Below are positions 13,301-26,800 of a stretch of 64,000 bases of DNA, piece after piece. Made by a program: the position numbers and the translations under genes. The stretch is from positions 6,614,427 through 6,678,426 of the forward strand of contig JABWDB010000016.1 of the NCBI GenBank assembly GCA_019614645.1, read 5' to 3'. Under the pieces are notes generated by a model that made no database searches, was not told the origin of the DNA, and saw only the letters and a list, made by a program, of their open reading frames with translations. Origin of the DNA: Stratiolaelaps scimitus (Eukaryota; Arthropoda; Arachnida; Mesostigmata; Laelapidae). The stretch's first letter is position 1, and every line of letters starts with the position of its first letter.

Positions 13301-15736
13301 CTGCTCTTCGGCTGAGTGTTCTCTAAAGCCGTTGTCTTCTGTCTGTTCGAGTGAGTAGGGCGTAAAGGCCACATTAGGTGGAAGACACGGCCAAGCCGAC
13401 GCGTGTCATGCAGACGCCGACCATCTAAGAGAAGTGCTCAATTGAAACGTTTTCTATATAGTTGTGGCCGTTGCACTGTGCATGAGGCAAGGCTATGCTG
13501 ACAGCTGCGGAGCTCAGGTCCTATTGAGTTGTTCGACTGAGCTTTAAGGTTACGTGGATGCAATACAATACATCTTTGTGGACAGCATATATTAACCTAG
13601 ATGTTCGAGCCAGTGAAACACACAACTACACGGCTCGGCAAATATCAGTTTCACAAAGGTTATATTGGTTATCAAGTATCCTATTCCAATAAGGCTATTA
13701 TTTTCTATGGAAAAACATGACACACATCGTTCACTTATCAGACTACAACACTACGGCGCTATTGCTGGTGGATGAAGAGAAAATCATATGGAGTCAATGG
13801 GAGTATGTCCATATAAGGGGGTCATACGCCTTTTAAGTTTAAAACTACAGGACGTATATAGATAGATGTCCCTAATGGCGCCACTAATTATTTTATATAT
13901 TAGGAGACACCATACGTATATATATATAATAAAATACAGTTTGTGATGGACCTAAACTGGAAAAACGGTAATAACAACAACAATAATTAAATATAGGATA
14001 GTGGTGAATCAAGAAATCTGACACAACGAACCTTTTGATTTATTTGATGTTTCACTCACTTTTCGGACCCCTGCTCCCGCTCCAGCGGCCCCTGTGACTG
14101 TTTCTCAAGCCGCATGAGGCAGCAGCTAACTTCCTTTCAGCTCTGCTAGCTGGTCGTCCTCAAAGGTCCCTTTCTCTCTCTCCTCGCTCGCAAGTATAGA
14201 ATCGTTCTAGTCGTATAAGTGGCAACAGTGCTACGCAGTATACGAAAGAGAGGGCCCATCTCCTCCTCCTGAAACAGGCCTTTTCCCTTGTTCCATACCC
14301 GAGTGGCGATCACGACCATGAAACAGATGGGGAGAGAGGACAGGCTTCCAGCAAACGAGTTAGAAGAAGGAAAGGAGAATAAAGACTTTATCGGAAATCG
14401 CTCATCTGGGCGTTTCCATGGAAGGAGGCAGGGCCATGGATACGGAGACAAGGCGCGTCGCGACCAAAAAAAAACGTTTTTTCCCCTATTATCGATCTCT
14501 CTCTGGACTGTTTTTTCTGCCGACACTGAGCCGGAAACGCAACGGCAGTGAGCTATTTCCCTATACAGATAGCCAGTTCGTTGCGGCAGCGTAGGCAGTA
14601 GAGCCGAGTGGGTAGGTCAACATGTCTATGCACACCGAGCAAACCATCAACACGATGCTTTGACAGCGCTCGTTCGGGCGATTCAGTTGATCCGTCCGCT
14701 GATGCCGGGCGGAGGTACATATCAGTATGGCGAGTACGATAAACTACACTCTGTCGACTACTCTTCCATTATACAAGGCTGCTCTTGAAGAGACATCCAG
14801 AGTTATCAGAGCGGGCCAGGAAAACATGGGAGACGCGACGTGTTATGGCACCGCCTCGCTGATCGGACGATAGAGCAGCAAAAAATGGGTAAACTTTCTC
14901 GCTGACTTCGATCAGCTTACTGGATGGGTAATGAACGGTAATGTGTTGTGAGTGCGCCGGAGCGTGGTCCGAAAGGGCCAGAGGTTGACGAACACGACGT
15001 CATCCTCTGGCCCCTCCAACATGATTTTATTTTCTGGGAGGAGTCTCATTTATTTAGTAAGTCGAACCCAAGCTCTCCTCTGCGAACGTTAGTCCTGGCC
15101 ATAGCTGTCTGATATATGCGTGTTGAGCATAGTGGACAGCTATGATGTCAATAGGCTGATGAGTATCCGTCGGGTGGATTCGGGCGTTTGAGGTGCTTTC
15201 AGGAGACGTACACTGTCGTGAGGTAGAGCCTGAACCTTGAGTAAAAGTTTATTCACCCTGATTTCTTATTTTATTTTTTTTTGACGCGGTTCGCACTCAA
15301 ACCAGCTGTGATAAACACGTTGCAGTGGGTGTCATTGAGGCATAAATCGGATAAGTCTTGATACTGTACCGCCTATCTAAAATTGCTGGGCTCCACCGCT
15401 GGTGCCCTACCGAAGTACCGGTGTCTAAGCGCCAGAACCGATTGTAGTTTTTCCAGGAAGCCGTATAAAGCCAAGCAAAATAGGGCACACCCAAATCGAA
15501 CTATTAACAAATGCCGCCCAACTAACCATGGAGCTGCCTATCCTGATTGTAGTAGTAACCTGCCTTCCACTAGCCTATGTCATCCCGCGGAGCATTCCCC
15601 ATATGCCCCTATCGACCACGTTACATCGACTATTCTCGAAGTTCGAAATATCAGCCACGCTACACTAACTGTCATCGTTTAAACTAAGCCCGACCGGTGC
15701 TCGTTACGTCTGCCCATGCTTCACCCATTCCAGCGG

Positions 15737-16147
15737 CTAGGTCAACGCTGAAGCGTTGCCGACTCCCGCCAGTGCTGTACAGCCGCGGGAGGCTTCCCTT
15801 GGCCTTTGCAGGGAACCTCCATCTCCACCGCTGGCTTCTTCGTGCAGGCGTGTCTCGTATTTCCGTTTCCGTTTCCTCTTCTTCTTAGCGTTGGGTTCGT
15901 TGGTGCTGGCCCGGGCAACGTAGAATTCGCAAACGTGTGCTGAGTGCAACATACGCGAATTGGAAATGTCTCCTTCCGGAACATTTGGCGCCCAGCGACG
16001 AATAGCCTCGACCAGTTCAGTGCCGTCGCACCTTCCTGTTCGAGTCCACGTTTCTGCTCGCGTTACTAACGTGAACGAAATCACAGCTACCCTGGCTACA
16101 CGCTGGCTCAGATGTTCCCCCTCGCCTCCCTTTATCGGTCTACACAA
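15737..16147 (-). CDS. Unassigned open frame with basic run
   Basis: A 136-codon frame with a central highly basic stretch of alternating Lys/Arg after a mixed, protein-like segment. I recognise no family. The antisense of a CT-rich tract (near 15870) explains the basic run, which weakens the case. No supporting splice signals were found. Confidence 0.18.
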   Translation of the reverse strand: MCRPIKGGEGEHLSQRVARVAVISFTLVTRAETWTRTGRCDGTELVEAIRRWAPNVPEGDISNSRMLHSAHVCEFYVARASTNEPNAKKKRKRKRKYETRLHEEASGGDGGSLQRPREASRGCTALAGVGNASALT

Positions 16148-17796
16148 CGTGCTGTGTACCTGCTTCTATTTGTAAAGTGCGACAAATCTGTTCTGCAAGT
16201 GGTCTATGCTATGCGGCAGCAACTTGACACTCAGCATAAAGGCTTTCAATTAAAGGTTCTTGTATGGAACACCTGTCGAACTTAACATCCGATACCGGAT
16301 ATATTCTCATGTATGCGAGATGATCTCGAGTTTCCGTGAATCCTGTGACGCCTCGATGGAATAGTCACGTTAAATCAACCGATACTGTAAGATCATATCG
16401 TCAAATTTCGCCCGGTTAAGTTAGCTGGCCATAGCTATTGCATATTATGGAACGTGCTCACAAACCTAATCTCCATCCAGTCATCGTAATCCTCAATTAG
16501 CATTAGCTACCAAATAACGACCGACTCCAGACGAAAATTGGTAACAAAGTGTTCGTTTCTCCTTCTCGCCATTTCAAAGCGTCCGTCTCTAGATACTTTC
16601 GGCTTATAGCGACGTAACGGGGGACGTCTTCAACCTTCGCAGCTTTCCTCCTCCAGCTGCTTTTCTTCGCCCTGCGCCACTGATACCTACTGTACCGGAC
16701 GGTACAGCTAGGGCGTCAACCTCCCCAACGGAGATGGGATACATCGTAATGCTGCCACCCGTCGCTGATAGCTGGGCAGAGCAGACATCACCAGCATGGC
16801 GGTCAAAGAGCAAGCAGGCGTCAGAGACACCCCTAACTGGAGACAGGGGACCCAGAAGGGAGGGTTAGATAGAATAAGCGGCCAAGGTACAGAGAGATTG
16901 GGGCGGGGCCCGAGGAGAGGGAGAGCAATTACCTCTATTTCTCTTGGCTGGTGCTGCCGCTGCTGCTGCTGACGGTCGCTTGTGCTGGTCCCCCGCCGGC
17001 ACCGTCCTCTGCAAATGCACTGTAGCGTATGCACAGCACACAAGAGCGTAGGAGAAGCGGGCAGTCGCACGATACAACCCACCGCAGACGCAACAGCCGG
17101 GACAGCAATAGCCAAGGCTTGAGTTACCCGCTGGCAGCGCCAGCAAAGAGGTGCGCATAGAGGCAGAAGCTACAAGACCACTTCCTCTTCGTTCCCAAGT
17201 AAAATGGCTCCGAACCTACCGTATACGCCTCACCCCACTGCAGGGCGGATACGGTAGGTGCAGGGAACGCCAACGTGTCTATGAGCCGTCGTGGAGTCAT
17301 GCTCATAGCTAGTCATGTGGGGTCAAAATGACTACCAGACATCCTCGCACAGCGCAATGACACTGAACGCACTGAGCGCGGTCAACGACTCTGGCAATTA
17401 CGGCGCTTAGCCTGTCTGATACGCTACGAAGTTTTAACAGAAAATGATGGACACGGCAGCGGGAGCACCAAACATACGCTGCTGTATATAGGTACATATG
17501 GGCTCATGTAGGTGCCTTCGACAGGGGTACAGCAACGGTCGAACAACTCGTCGGGCCCCACTTAACTAATCCACTGAGTAGGAAAGAACGTCTTCTCGTT
17601 TGGATAGAAGCGACATGTGTTCTACGGGTGCAGCATCTACATATGTTTTTCGATCGCCAGTTTAAACGAAGTCGGTCCTGAAGACAACGTCCGGCTCAAA
17701 CCGATGATAGCCCCGCCATTGCTTATGCTATGTTAGAAGTAAGGAGAAAATTGCCTACAGAGGTGCGCCATACTAAGAACGAATTGTATTAAAATA

Positions 17797-17965
17797 GGTT
17801 TCCGGGCTGACTCTCAGCCAACATTTAACGTCCACGGTACTGCTTCTAGCATTGCTTCGTAAGAAGGACCCCTTGAAAATGCAAATGTGCAACGGTGGGA
17901 TCGAACCCGTGCACTTACGTGTCTCCTCCGATCGCAAAGCGAATCGTATTGGTTAGCTAGTAGCA
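17797..17965 (-). mobile_element. tRNA-derived SINE, near complete
   Basis: Read on the minus strand, the head carries a perfect RNA polymerase III B box (GGTTCGATCCC, at 17897-17908 with its first G) and, upstream, a degraded A-box-like region beginning TAGCTAACC. A unique body and a tail ending near GAGTCAGCCCGGAAA follow. Related copies lie at 25.4, 28.2 and 9.15 kb. The B box, the repetition and the same relative order of parts support a tRNA-derived SINE family and not a tRNA gene. Confidence 0.75.
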
Positions 17966-18557
17966 ATAGAATCTGCATCGTAATGTTTTGCTTATGTCGC
18001 CTTTTACCCAACGCTAAACATGGTATCGCACTACATCGCAGTAATGCATTGATGTGCGTGCAAGTGCTGCTCAAATATATTATATGGCTTCAGAGTCATA
18101 TCAGTGCGCGCTTAGAATCCGCAATTTGGTCGCTGACATCCACCCATATGATCAAAATAGATAAATCGATTTTACAGTTCATCCCATGTTTAACTCTCAC
18201 TCGTTGGGGTCAGTGATTCCATTCCAGTTGCTCGTTGTTTAATTCCGCATATAGTCAGAAATTCTCTAAAAAGTCTACCCCGCCGTTCGCAGCGTAGGTC
18301 GGTAAAAGTCACATATATTCTCGTCTCCGAATACTCTTCTTGGAATTCTGAACGTCGGAATCGTCCGCAATTGTCGTTTATGCCCACATAGCAGCGTCTG
18401 ATGGCTCACGCGTGCTCCACCTCTATTTCTCGACAGGCAGGCGACCTTTCACCGTTCTTGGCTTCTCTCTCCGTTGCCAACCTGTATACTCATTTTGTGC
18501 TCAACGACGGAATCGTGCTCTCTCTGTCTCCCTCTTTCTCTTTTTTTCTCTTTGTAG

Positions 18558-18899
18558 ACGATTCGGGACACAAGCGATTCTATGTCCGGTGTCGCGGAAA
18601 CACTTAAGCAAAAGCACACCAATGGAACGTCGGGACGTATTGTACGTTCCATCGGAGAGGTCGTGCTGGCAGGTCTTCGGGCACGATTCAGAGGGACTGC
18701 CGTCACCACCGTTCGTCGTAACCATCACCCCCCACCGCGTAGCTCGCCTATGCTGAAGACTGAAAAAGATCGCTCCTATGGCAATACCGGTAGCGGCAAG
18801 AGCAGCCGTAGTAGCCGTGTCTGTCTGCCGGTTGCTGTATCGGCGGGGAAAAGATCTCCCTTGGATCTCCCGAGGATCCTGGACGAAGCCAGGGCGTAA
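18558..18899 (+). CDS. Candidate exon, product unknown
   Basis: A long pyrimidine-rich tract (about 18510-18555) ends in TTTGTAG, a strong 3' splice site. From 18558 a frame of about 113 codons runs open to a TAA at 18897. The translation is basic and rich in Ser, Arg and Thr with no domain I recognise. Another frame is also open for a similar length, so the coding frame is not certain. If real it would be the last exon of a plus-strand gene whose earlier exons I could not find. Confidence 0.25.
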   Translation, partial: TIRDTSDSMSGVAETLKQKHTNGTSGRIVRSIGEVVLAGLRARFRGTAVTTVRRNHHPPPRSSPMLKTEKDRSYGNTGSGKSSRSSRVCLPVAVSAGKRSPLDLPRILDEARA

Positions 18900-19560
18900 C
18901 GTTCCTTCATTACTGAATTGGTGAATTGGGGGTCAAATAGACCTGAATTTTTTTTCCGTACTTGTACGTGGTCCTCCGACGAAGCACTCCGAGAAACGTA
19001 GCTGCCCATGCTAACGCAGCATACGGGCGAGCCTAGAATAATAGGCTGTCGGTGATGAGCCAAATGGAGAAAGGGGAGACAATACCCCTGTTACTCGCAG
19101 ACTTCGTTTTTAGCTGCCAACCTGCTCCGGCCCCCGGCTGCCGGAGCGGTTCAACGTGACTACATTTTGGCGGGGTGCCCGCTGCGTGCTGCCAGCTCCA
19201 CTTGTTGGGTACCTTTCCTTTCAGAGACACCACTCTCCGAAGTGCGGTTTTTTTGTCAGCGGGAACCAGACCGATCGACGTGGACGGTCAGAAAGAGAGG
19301 GAGAGCGAGGTGGAGAGATTGGCGACGGAGGTTCAGAGCGACGTTAGGTTAATGCGGTTACGTCCTGATATGCGGCGCTGTCAGTCGCTTTCGTTGGATC
19401 CACTACCACCGCTACCGGATGAGGCTGAGACTAAAGCTTGCAAAAGTCTACGTGCGCTTGCAACGAACGGTGGATGGATCTGACGTCGTCAGCCGAAGAC
19501 GATGTAGGCGATGAAGATGAAAATTCAACACTGCTATAGTCGGAAGTGAATAGGTGAGCC

Positions 19561-20682
19561 TTTACGGTGGCTTTCTAATGTATCCTCGAATGAACCTAAT
19601 GAATTAGACCGGCATGTGCCCGCCGGTCAAAGGGCAAATTTTTCGGTCTGTTGCCCAACAACTCGTGGGGGCTGACATATCGTTGTTACACGAATGGCGA
19701 AAACACGGGATAGATGAAATACAACGTATGGCATAATTAATGAAACTGCTGTCTCTATATTAGCATGTGAAAGGCTGTCAAAGTAGTCGGATGGTTTTCT
19801 TGGGAGACGTTGGCCTCAATGTGTGTGTAAGAGAGAATTTTGACTTATTTATCAGGAATCTTTGCCGACATTTCCGAAAGCACAATATATGATATAATCA
19901 GCTGGAACATATATTATATCGGTTGATATAATATACTGCAGTCTTGGCGAAATGTACCCCCGTAGTTATCTCTTACTGGGGCATATGCCACGTTATCTCA
20001 TATTTGTTTCCATGTTGCGAAGTAAACCAATAATACTAAATGTTCACGAGAATATCGACTAGGCTCACGGAAGTTGTCGTATATTAGCTCGCGAGCAGAC
20101 TTAAGCCCTACACAAAGTGCTGCTTTAACATCAATTTAGAATACAGCGGAAAAGCAGGATAATTTTCATATAAATAATAATCGTCTCTGCCCTCACAGGA
20201 TCTATTGTAGCCTATTGAAAATGAAGGATTGTACACCCAACACCGAGTCTCACCATGTTTGAAAGGCTTTCCTGTAGCGAGCAGGACAGTTGAGTCACCC
20301 TTGTCGTAACTTCTAATCTAGTTATAAATTAACCTCAATTGATCTGGAGACGCGCGACTGATACGATCTCTACAGCAAACTCTACAGAGCAGCACGTGTC
20401 AACTGTGAGACACTGACCTCTGAGGGTGCATTGTCTAAGGGCTAAAATACAGGCACTGTGTGTAATTTATGTAAAAAAAAAACACCTCACGAATAAATAC
20501 AACCGATAGTGTCTACATCCAACTGTTGTACTATCATATATAGTAGATTTGTCAAGGGGACGAAGTGTGATCTACATATAGGAGAAACACCATTGCTAAC
20601 ATAAAACGTCCAGACAGATGAGATACAATATGGATTTTTGTTCGAAACAAAAAATATTCATTGTCCTTAACGAAAAATCAAT
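19561..20682. other. AT-rich intergenic stretch
   Basis: No gene is visible. The stretch contains a hairpin at 19911-19934 and a short poly(A) run near 20474. It lies downstream of the minus-strand FAS1 gene. Confidence 0.5.
19911..19934. repeat. Perfect short inverted repeat
   Basis: Ten-base arms ATATTATATC and GATATAATAT around GGTT. Confidence 0.55.
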
Positions 20683-20688
20683 TTTATT
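20683..20688 (-). terminator. Candidate poly(A) signal of the FAS1 gene
   Basis: AATAAA on the minus strand, about 325 bp beyond the stop codon at 21014-21016. It is the first canonical hexamer I see downstream of the gene. Confidence 0.4.
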
Positions 20689-21013
20689 AAACGAATGTAA
20701 CAAAGCACAGGCTTGAGTAACAGCTAACCATCAATAATGCCGCAATTTTAGCAGTTGATAATAAATCACATTCTCAGGGCCCCTCGATCTCGTATGATTT
20801 CTATGTATCTGCCGAAAATAACTGCCATTTCCACTATAATAATAATAATAATAATAACAATGATGGTAATAATTATTACTATTATTATCAATATCCTCAG
20901 TGACTCTCCCGCCGATGAAGGTGTCAGCACCCCTTCGCCGCTTCGATGCTATTTATAATGACAGGGTCTTCAAATATCAGAAGATTTCGCGTGATGGTGG
21001 CGTTTGCGACGAT

Positions 21014-23089
21014 CTACGATTGTTTTCCGTTCTCGCTTCCGGCCTTCTGAATCCTGCCATTCGCGCTGAGGTTTTGGTTGCCGTTACGACCGGCATTAGT
21101 GGTCGCGTTGATAACCTTGCGGCCCGCAACGGTCACTCGCATTGTGGCGGCGTCGACGAGCGGTCGATCCACGCTGTGGAGTACCCCGTCGATGAACAGT
21201 GTATCCGCTCGAACGACGCTTGCTCCGTTGACAGACGCCTTTTGGTCGCCGTCTGTATTTCGCACCTGAAGTGGCTCACGACTCTCGGTCGAGTAGAAAT
21301 AGGTCGTGTTGGGGGACATCGTCTGTAGTGGAACCTCATCATGGACGATGTGCCCTCGAATGAACTGAGCAATAGTACCGGAATAACGATCGACGACGAC
21401 GACAACGACAATGACAACAACAACAACAACAACATTAGTTAATGAAAGTTAATGTCGAGCTGACGACATGCTGCCACGCGGGCATCCCCACACACCGTGG
21501 GGCTCAACGGCGTGCGATTGAAATGGTGTTGTTAAATATCGTCAACAGTTCCAGAAGGGGCGGGGCGGACGGGTCGTGGCCACGCTTATGAGCTACTTCT
21601 CCAACTAACGACATTGATGACGTGAATTGGTACATAGCGATTGACATAGCGAGAGGGTTGTGTCCTTCCCACCAACAATAGTGGCACACATAGTAAAAAC
21701 TAAATGCCCGGAACATCTTCAATAAGCTAGCTATTATTTACTGCCACTCGAACAGTCAAACATCATAACAGTTCATAGCAATATCATTGAAATTTGTTTA
21801 TAAATAGAAAATAAGTTATTTTTCTCAAGCTCAAGCGAGATAACCGACTCATACTAACATGCTCGATTTTCTGCGGGGTATTCAGAACCTCATCGACGTT
21901 CCAACCCTCAAATGCTTCGTCGTCGGGTGCGAAGATAGTAACTGCTCCAGTGGTTGCGTTGCTTGATCCGAGGTTCTCCAGCTCTTTCATGATGTCACGT
22001 GATCGCCGAATTAGTTTGACGAAACGCCTGCGCTCGCCATGAATATTGCACGAATTTATCCATACTATGTGGCACTAAGTATTATATATACTCAAACACG
22101 CCGAGAACCATACAGTGATTGAACTGAGGATTAAACTGTCGGATACTTGTTGTCATCGAATGCGAGCTTCTTGGCTTTCTCTAGGCTAACTTAAGCGACC
22201 CCCGAAGATCGAACAGCCGGATGCGTCTATGCAGAAAGTTTGCCCGTGATACACCCTCATTCTGAATGCGCGCTCTGTGAGTTCTATAAGCTATATGAAT
22301 TATATGAGCTGTTTTAGTGCTCACTGACGACGAACTACAAAGTTTTACGAAGCAAATATGACCAATCACACAATGAGAAAATAAGCATGTCGAGTCGACC
22401 GAGTGACGTACCGACTAACCGAATTACCCGCCTCGTCATGGGCGATCCAGTCCCGGAAATGCGTACGCCGCGGGGTCAACACTCGATCGATAATATGTAG
22501 AACTCCGTTCGAGCCCTGCACGTCCGCCTCAGTCAACTTCGCGAGATCGACGCCGTACCACTGCAACATCGACGAATCACAGTATTTGATTGAATGTCTA
22601 TTGGATATTTAGTTGCCTATAGTCGAGAGGTGCATGTTGGAAAATCCAGCTCGAATGGCCATACAGCGGAAACTAATGTCTGAGTATATATATATATATA
22701 TATATGTTTGTAGACTGCAAGAAGCTTTGGCCACTCAAATACTGTCACGCTGACTACCCGTTCAAGTATACGACGGTGGCGTACTTGGCTGACGTAGATC
22801 GTATGAAATCTACGCAGTTTAAGGCAGTTTACACGTTCTCGGCCGCTTACCTTTCGGGCGACCTTCATCCTGATGGTTGATGATCGCTCGAACGAGTGTA
22901 CAGGCTTTCCATCAATGAACTGTGACGTGGTGATTTTCTGGCCGTACACCACATGATTATAAACGATCTCGCGTAGGGTCACCTGGTATAGCTGATCGTC
23001 GTAGTACGCGCCGTGCTGTCGCGCCCAGCTAACGATAAATACACAGAGAATTGGAGCGATACGAAGAGAATAAGCAGAGATCAGATATT

Positions 23090-23126
<37 letters not shown>

Positions 23127-23549
23127 GAAGAAGACATCGATAATATAATATATCCTAGGTGTACTCAATTTAAAAAGCCCATTATTCAGTAGGCGTATTG
23201 ACGAAGAACGAAGACCAACTCTTCAATTTGAACAGGCGCCTGATTCGACCCTATTCGATCAGGAAGAATAATGCGGCGATAAAACCCAAGAGTTTTCTCG
23301 TGTCTTTTGTTCCGTTATCCTATTTGAGCGAAAAACTCCCGAAAGAGTAGTCGGCCCAGCCTGCCACATCGTCTCCTATTTGTCGCGACCTCCTGCCGAG
23401 TGGCCGGGTTTTGTGAAGATCAAAAAGGGAGTGCAAATCTCCTCGTGTAGACGCTAGAGCGAAAGGAACGACGTGTGGCCCCGGCAAAAGCAAACACATC
23501 GAAACGCAAAATAGAAGATCTACCTGTAGACATTGGAGATTGAGAGAGG

Positions 23550-23581
<32 letters not shown>

Positions 23582-23808
23582 TTGAAACGACACCTCTTCC
23601 CATCCGCGTGTTTAAAGGTAATAGCTCCTGTAATGGAGCAATACCTTTCTAACAATGTTAAAAAAGAAAGGGACCAATCATCGCTTAATAGCTGTGCGTC
23701 GCCCAATTGTGTAGCGACATAATGTTGACTCTACAGTAAACGCTGTAGAATCATAGGGGGAAGCTGTTACATGATTACGAGTTGATGCCCCACTTCTTAT
23801 TGGGTGTG

Positions 23809-23846
<38 letters not shown>

Positions 23847-26800
23847 TTGCGTATCGTTTTTCAAGTGCTCGGTTTTCGTAGAGTTCAATGTAAACAGTTG
23901 ATCTATGGTTAATAGTAGTAGTAGTTCATGGGCGAAATTGTTTAATGCTTCACATGAGCATATCTCGACTGAAACGATCCTTGAACGTTGGCATTCAGAA
24001 AACAAAATTTGTCGTTACAAGGGTTTGCTGTCCATCCGAGCTTACAGAGTTCACAAACCTGCGGAGTGCGTCGTTGTTCGGCGCAAATACGGTCACGGTG
24101 GAGTCGCGAAGGTAGTGCTCAAGACCATGACGGCGAACGAGGTCGGTGAACAGGGTGAGATCGCGTCTAGCCATCAGGTCCCAGACTGTTCGAACTATGC
24201 GAGGAAGCGAAAAAGTAACACCAATTACGTTTTATCACAGGCAGTATGCTGAATGAACAATGCTCGAACTCAGATGGCTGCTGAGTAATACAATAACAAG
24301 CGGCTATATGCCGAGACTAAGCAGAGGCATCACTCAACGTCAGAGCCGCTGGCCGATTGGGTTCATGTGGCCGACAAGGTGTATAAACTCCCCATAGACG
24401 ATTAAGGACGTTTCGGAGCTCATTGGTCCACTTCGTCAACGACATCTCCGTAGCGAACGTATTTAACTTAACTGACGCTTAATCGCATGTTTAGAAATGA
24501 TGTTTGGAAATTAATCATTATCAGTATTCATCAAATTAGCGATCAATTTCATGAGTACATTGTGACGATACATACACGTAGAGTACCCATAGACATGTTT
24601 TGCCTTGTCTGTTTTGCATGTCTGGCTAAATTGACTGGCATTGTCATGCAACGAAAGTTGCGAGTGGTGTGAAGATGTGATTTGGAGAATATGATGACAT
24701 GCGCCAATCCTACCGACTGATATAAAGTTGCTTGCTTGTAATCCGCCAGTGGTTGCAATTGGGAAGATCTGCATAACGTCTGATCACTAAGGTCTAGCGA
24801 TGAGGTGATATTTACCGCTGGAGAACCTGTGATTGACCGACTCTCTACTTTCATATATTATATTATATACTCAAACGATTTTCACATATATTGTAATTCA
24901 TGATACACCAAGAAGAGAAGATAACAAAAAAATTCCGCATTGACAGCAATACTCTGATGTGAGGTACGATATACTACACATCGTCTCAATACTATACAGT
25001 AAGAAATAAATGTGATAATAATAATAATAATAATAATAGTCTGCTTTAGGAATAATATCGTCCCCACCTGGATCCGGAACGATGACCTTGTTCACGGCGG
25101 AGAGGAAGCCGTTGTTGGCAAACCGATAGTCCTGAAGGAAGCGTGTCTGATGACCGTTCACGGATACACCCTGTCGGTCGCAACTAATTGTCACCTTGGT
25201 TCCGCCAAGAGTGCGGACACGATGCCTTTGCATGACGGCGGGCGCACACATCGACTGTGGTACGAGATGAAGCTGGATAAGCTCTACAGAGGATGGAACG
25301 CAAACGGTTATTATTATAATCATTGTTATTATTATTTAAGCGAGGCTATTTACGTCCAAAAGTTATTTCCTTGGGCTAACTCTCAGCTAACATTTGGTTA
25401 GCTGACGAAGAAAAATAATTGAACACCAACGGTATTGGTTTAGTATTGCATGGTAAGAAGGACCCTTAAATGCAAATGCGACACAGTAGGGATCGAGCGT
25501 GTGCACCTGCGTATCTTCTCCGGTTGCAAGGCACACGCGAAGGCACGACCAGGCCACTGGGCTTGGCATGTACTCTAGCTTACCAATAGTTGGATCGGCC
25601 CTGTTACAACGGTGGACAAGGTCTCATGTGCTACTGCGAGTTGCTATCAGCAGTGCTCCGCAGGGACTTTCATAAACACGTGCTGGCCTGCCGGTCTATA
25701 CCGATTTTGTACCTAGTCAGCATGTCTCCAGGTTCATACTGTAGCTTAAGGCCTTAGGTTTCCTTCAGTTAGCATGAATTCCCAATTTTCCAGGTAGTGA
25801 CAATCAAAAGGGGATGTTTGAGGGCAGACGCACGTACGTTTTGCTAGTGTGTAATCGTGCTGAATTCTGGCAAGCTCCGAAGGGTCCATCGCGTGGAACG
25901 CTTCATCTGTAGGTGCCATTAAGGTGAGCGTTGCACGCGGATCGCGAAGTAGATCAATCAGCTCGGGTACTCCCGAAACCAAGCGGTACAATTCACTGAA
26001 CCGGTGGTCTGCGCTAAGGACACTCAACAGTGTCGCATCGTTTGACGCTGGCGGGTTAAGAACAGCGTCAATGACTTGCACCACTCCGTTGATGGCGCGG
26101 TGATCCCTCCGTGTGATTAGTCGACAGTTCACCGTATCCACCTGTAGAGGGGAACGCGAAGGATTCTAACATAAATAGTAGCCAGGCTGGATTAAAATCC
26201 ATAAGTGGCTTACAGTTGAGTCTGCATAGCAGATCAACAGCTGACAGGGAGGATGTTACTAAATGTTGAAGATCGACTCAAATAAATTTCACTTTTACAT
26301 TATGACGTGCAAGGAACTTGATGATCTCTGCGGGTGAGATGCCACGTTGAGATGCGCTGGGAAGATGGGATATTTCATTCATCCGTCTGTAACGGAGTTG
26401 TAGGTGATGACTGTGATGTATCGATAATTTAAGATAAGGAGTTTTACGCGTGAGTGGCGAAATTGATGATATTCCGCTGGTAGCTAATTAATTTAGCGAA
26501 GTACTGAAATCGATCCACAGTCAGATTCGAGTCAACAGTTGACTTGTAATCAATGCTAACGACATTTTGGTGATATCTCACTTGGTTGGTGAACCGTGAT
26601 ACTCGCAGCGGGGTTTGATATCCGTCGAGAGATCTGAAAGGATGTGTTCGAAGCATTTCAGGTAAATTCGCGAAACTATTTTCTGTTTTCTACTATTCAC
26701 TATTTTATATTTACGGTTTTCTAAGACAGTGTTAGCCGAGACAATTCAATATCGTCTCCTATACTAAATTCGTTATATTCCAGCTTTCAGCAAAAATATC

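Larger units (their letters stand above)
8980..15290. other. Non-genic stretch
   Basis: No supported gene. It contains the tail of a SINE near 9.15 kb, a possible B-box-like fragment near 9.87 kb, a hairpin at 10286-10310 and a short CTG run near 13246-13265. Most open frames are under 100 codons. Confidence 0.4.
15290..19560. other. GC-rich block with candidate exons
   Basis: Over about 4 kb, G+C is higher than in the flanks and both strands carry many overlapping frames of 60-136 codons. A minus-strand frame at 15737-16147 contains a lysine/arginine run (AKKKRKRKRK) that would suit a nuclear protein. Another minus frame lies at 16604-16813. On the plus strand a strong pyrimidine tract and AG precede a frame at 18558-18899. 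The frames cannot be joined into one gene by phase, so the block may be UTR, promoter or exons of a gene I cannot resolve. Confidence 0.3.

Noticed and set aside
17897..17960. A tRNA gene on the minus strand
   Set aside because: The B box is good but the acceptor stem and a regular cloverleaf are absent, and the segment continues into a repeat body shared with other copies. It is a SINE.
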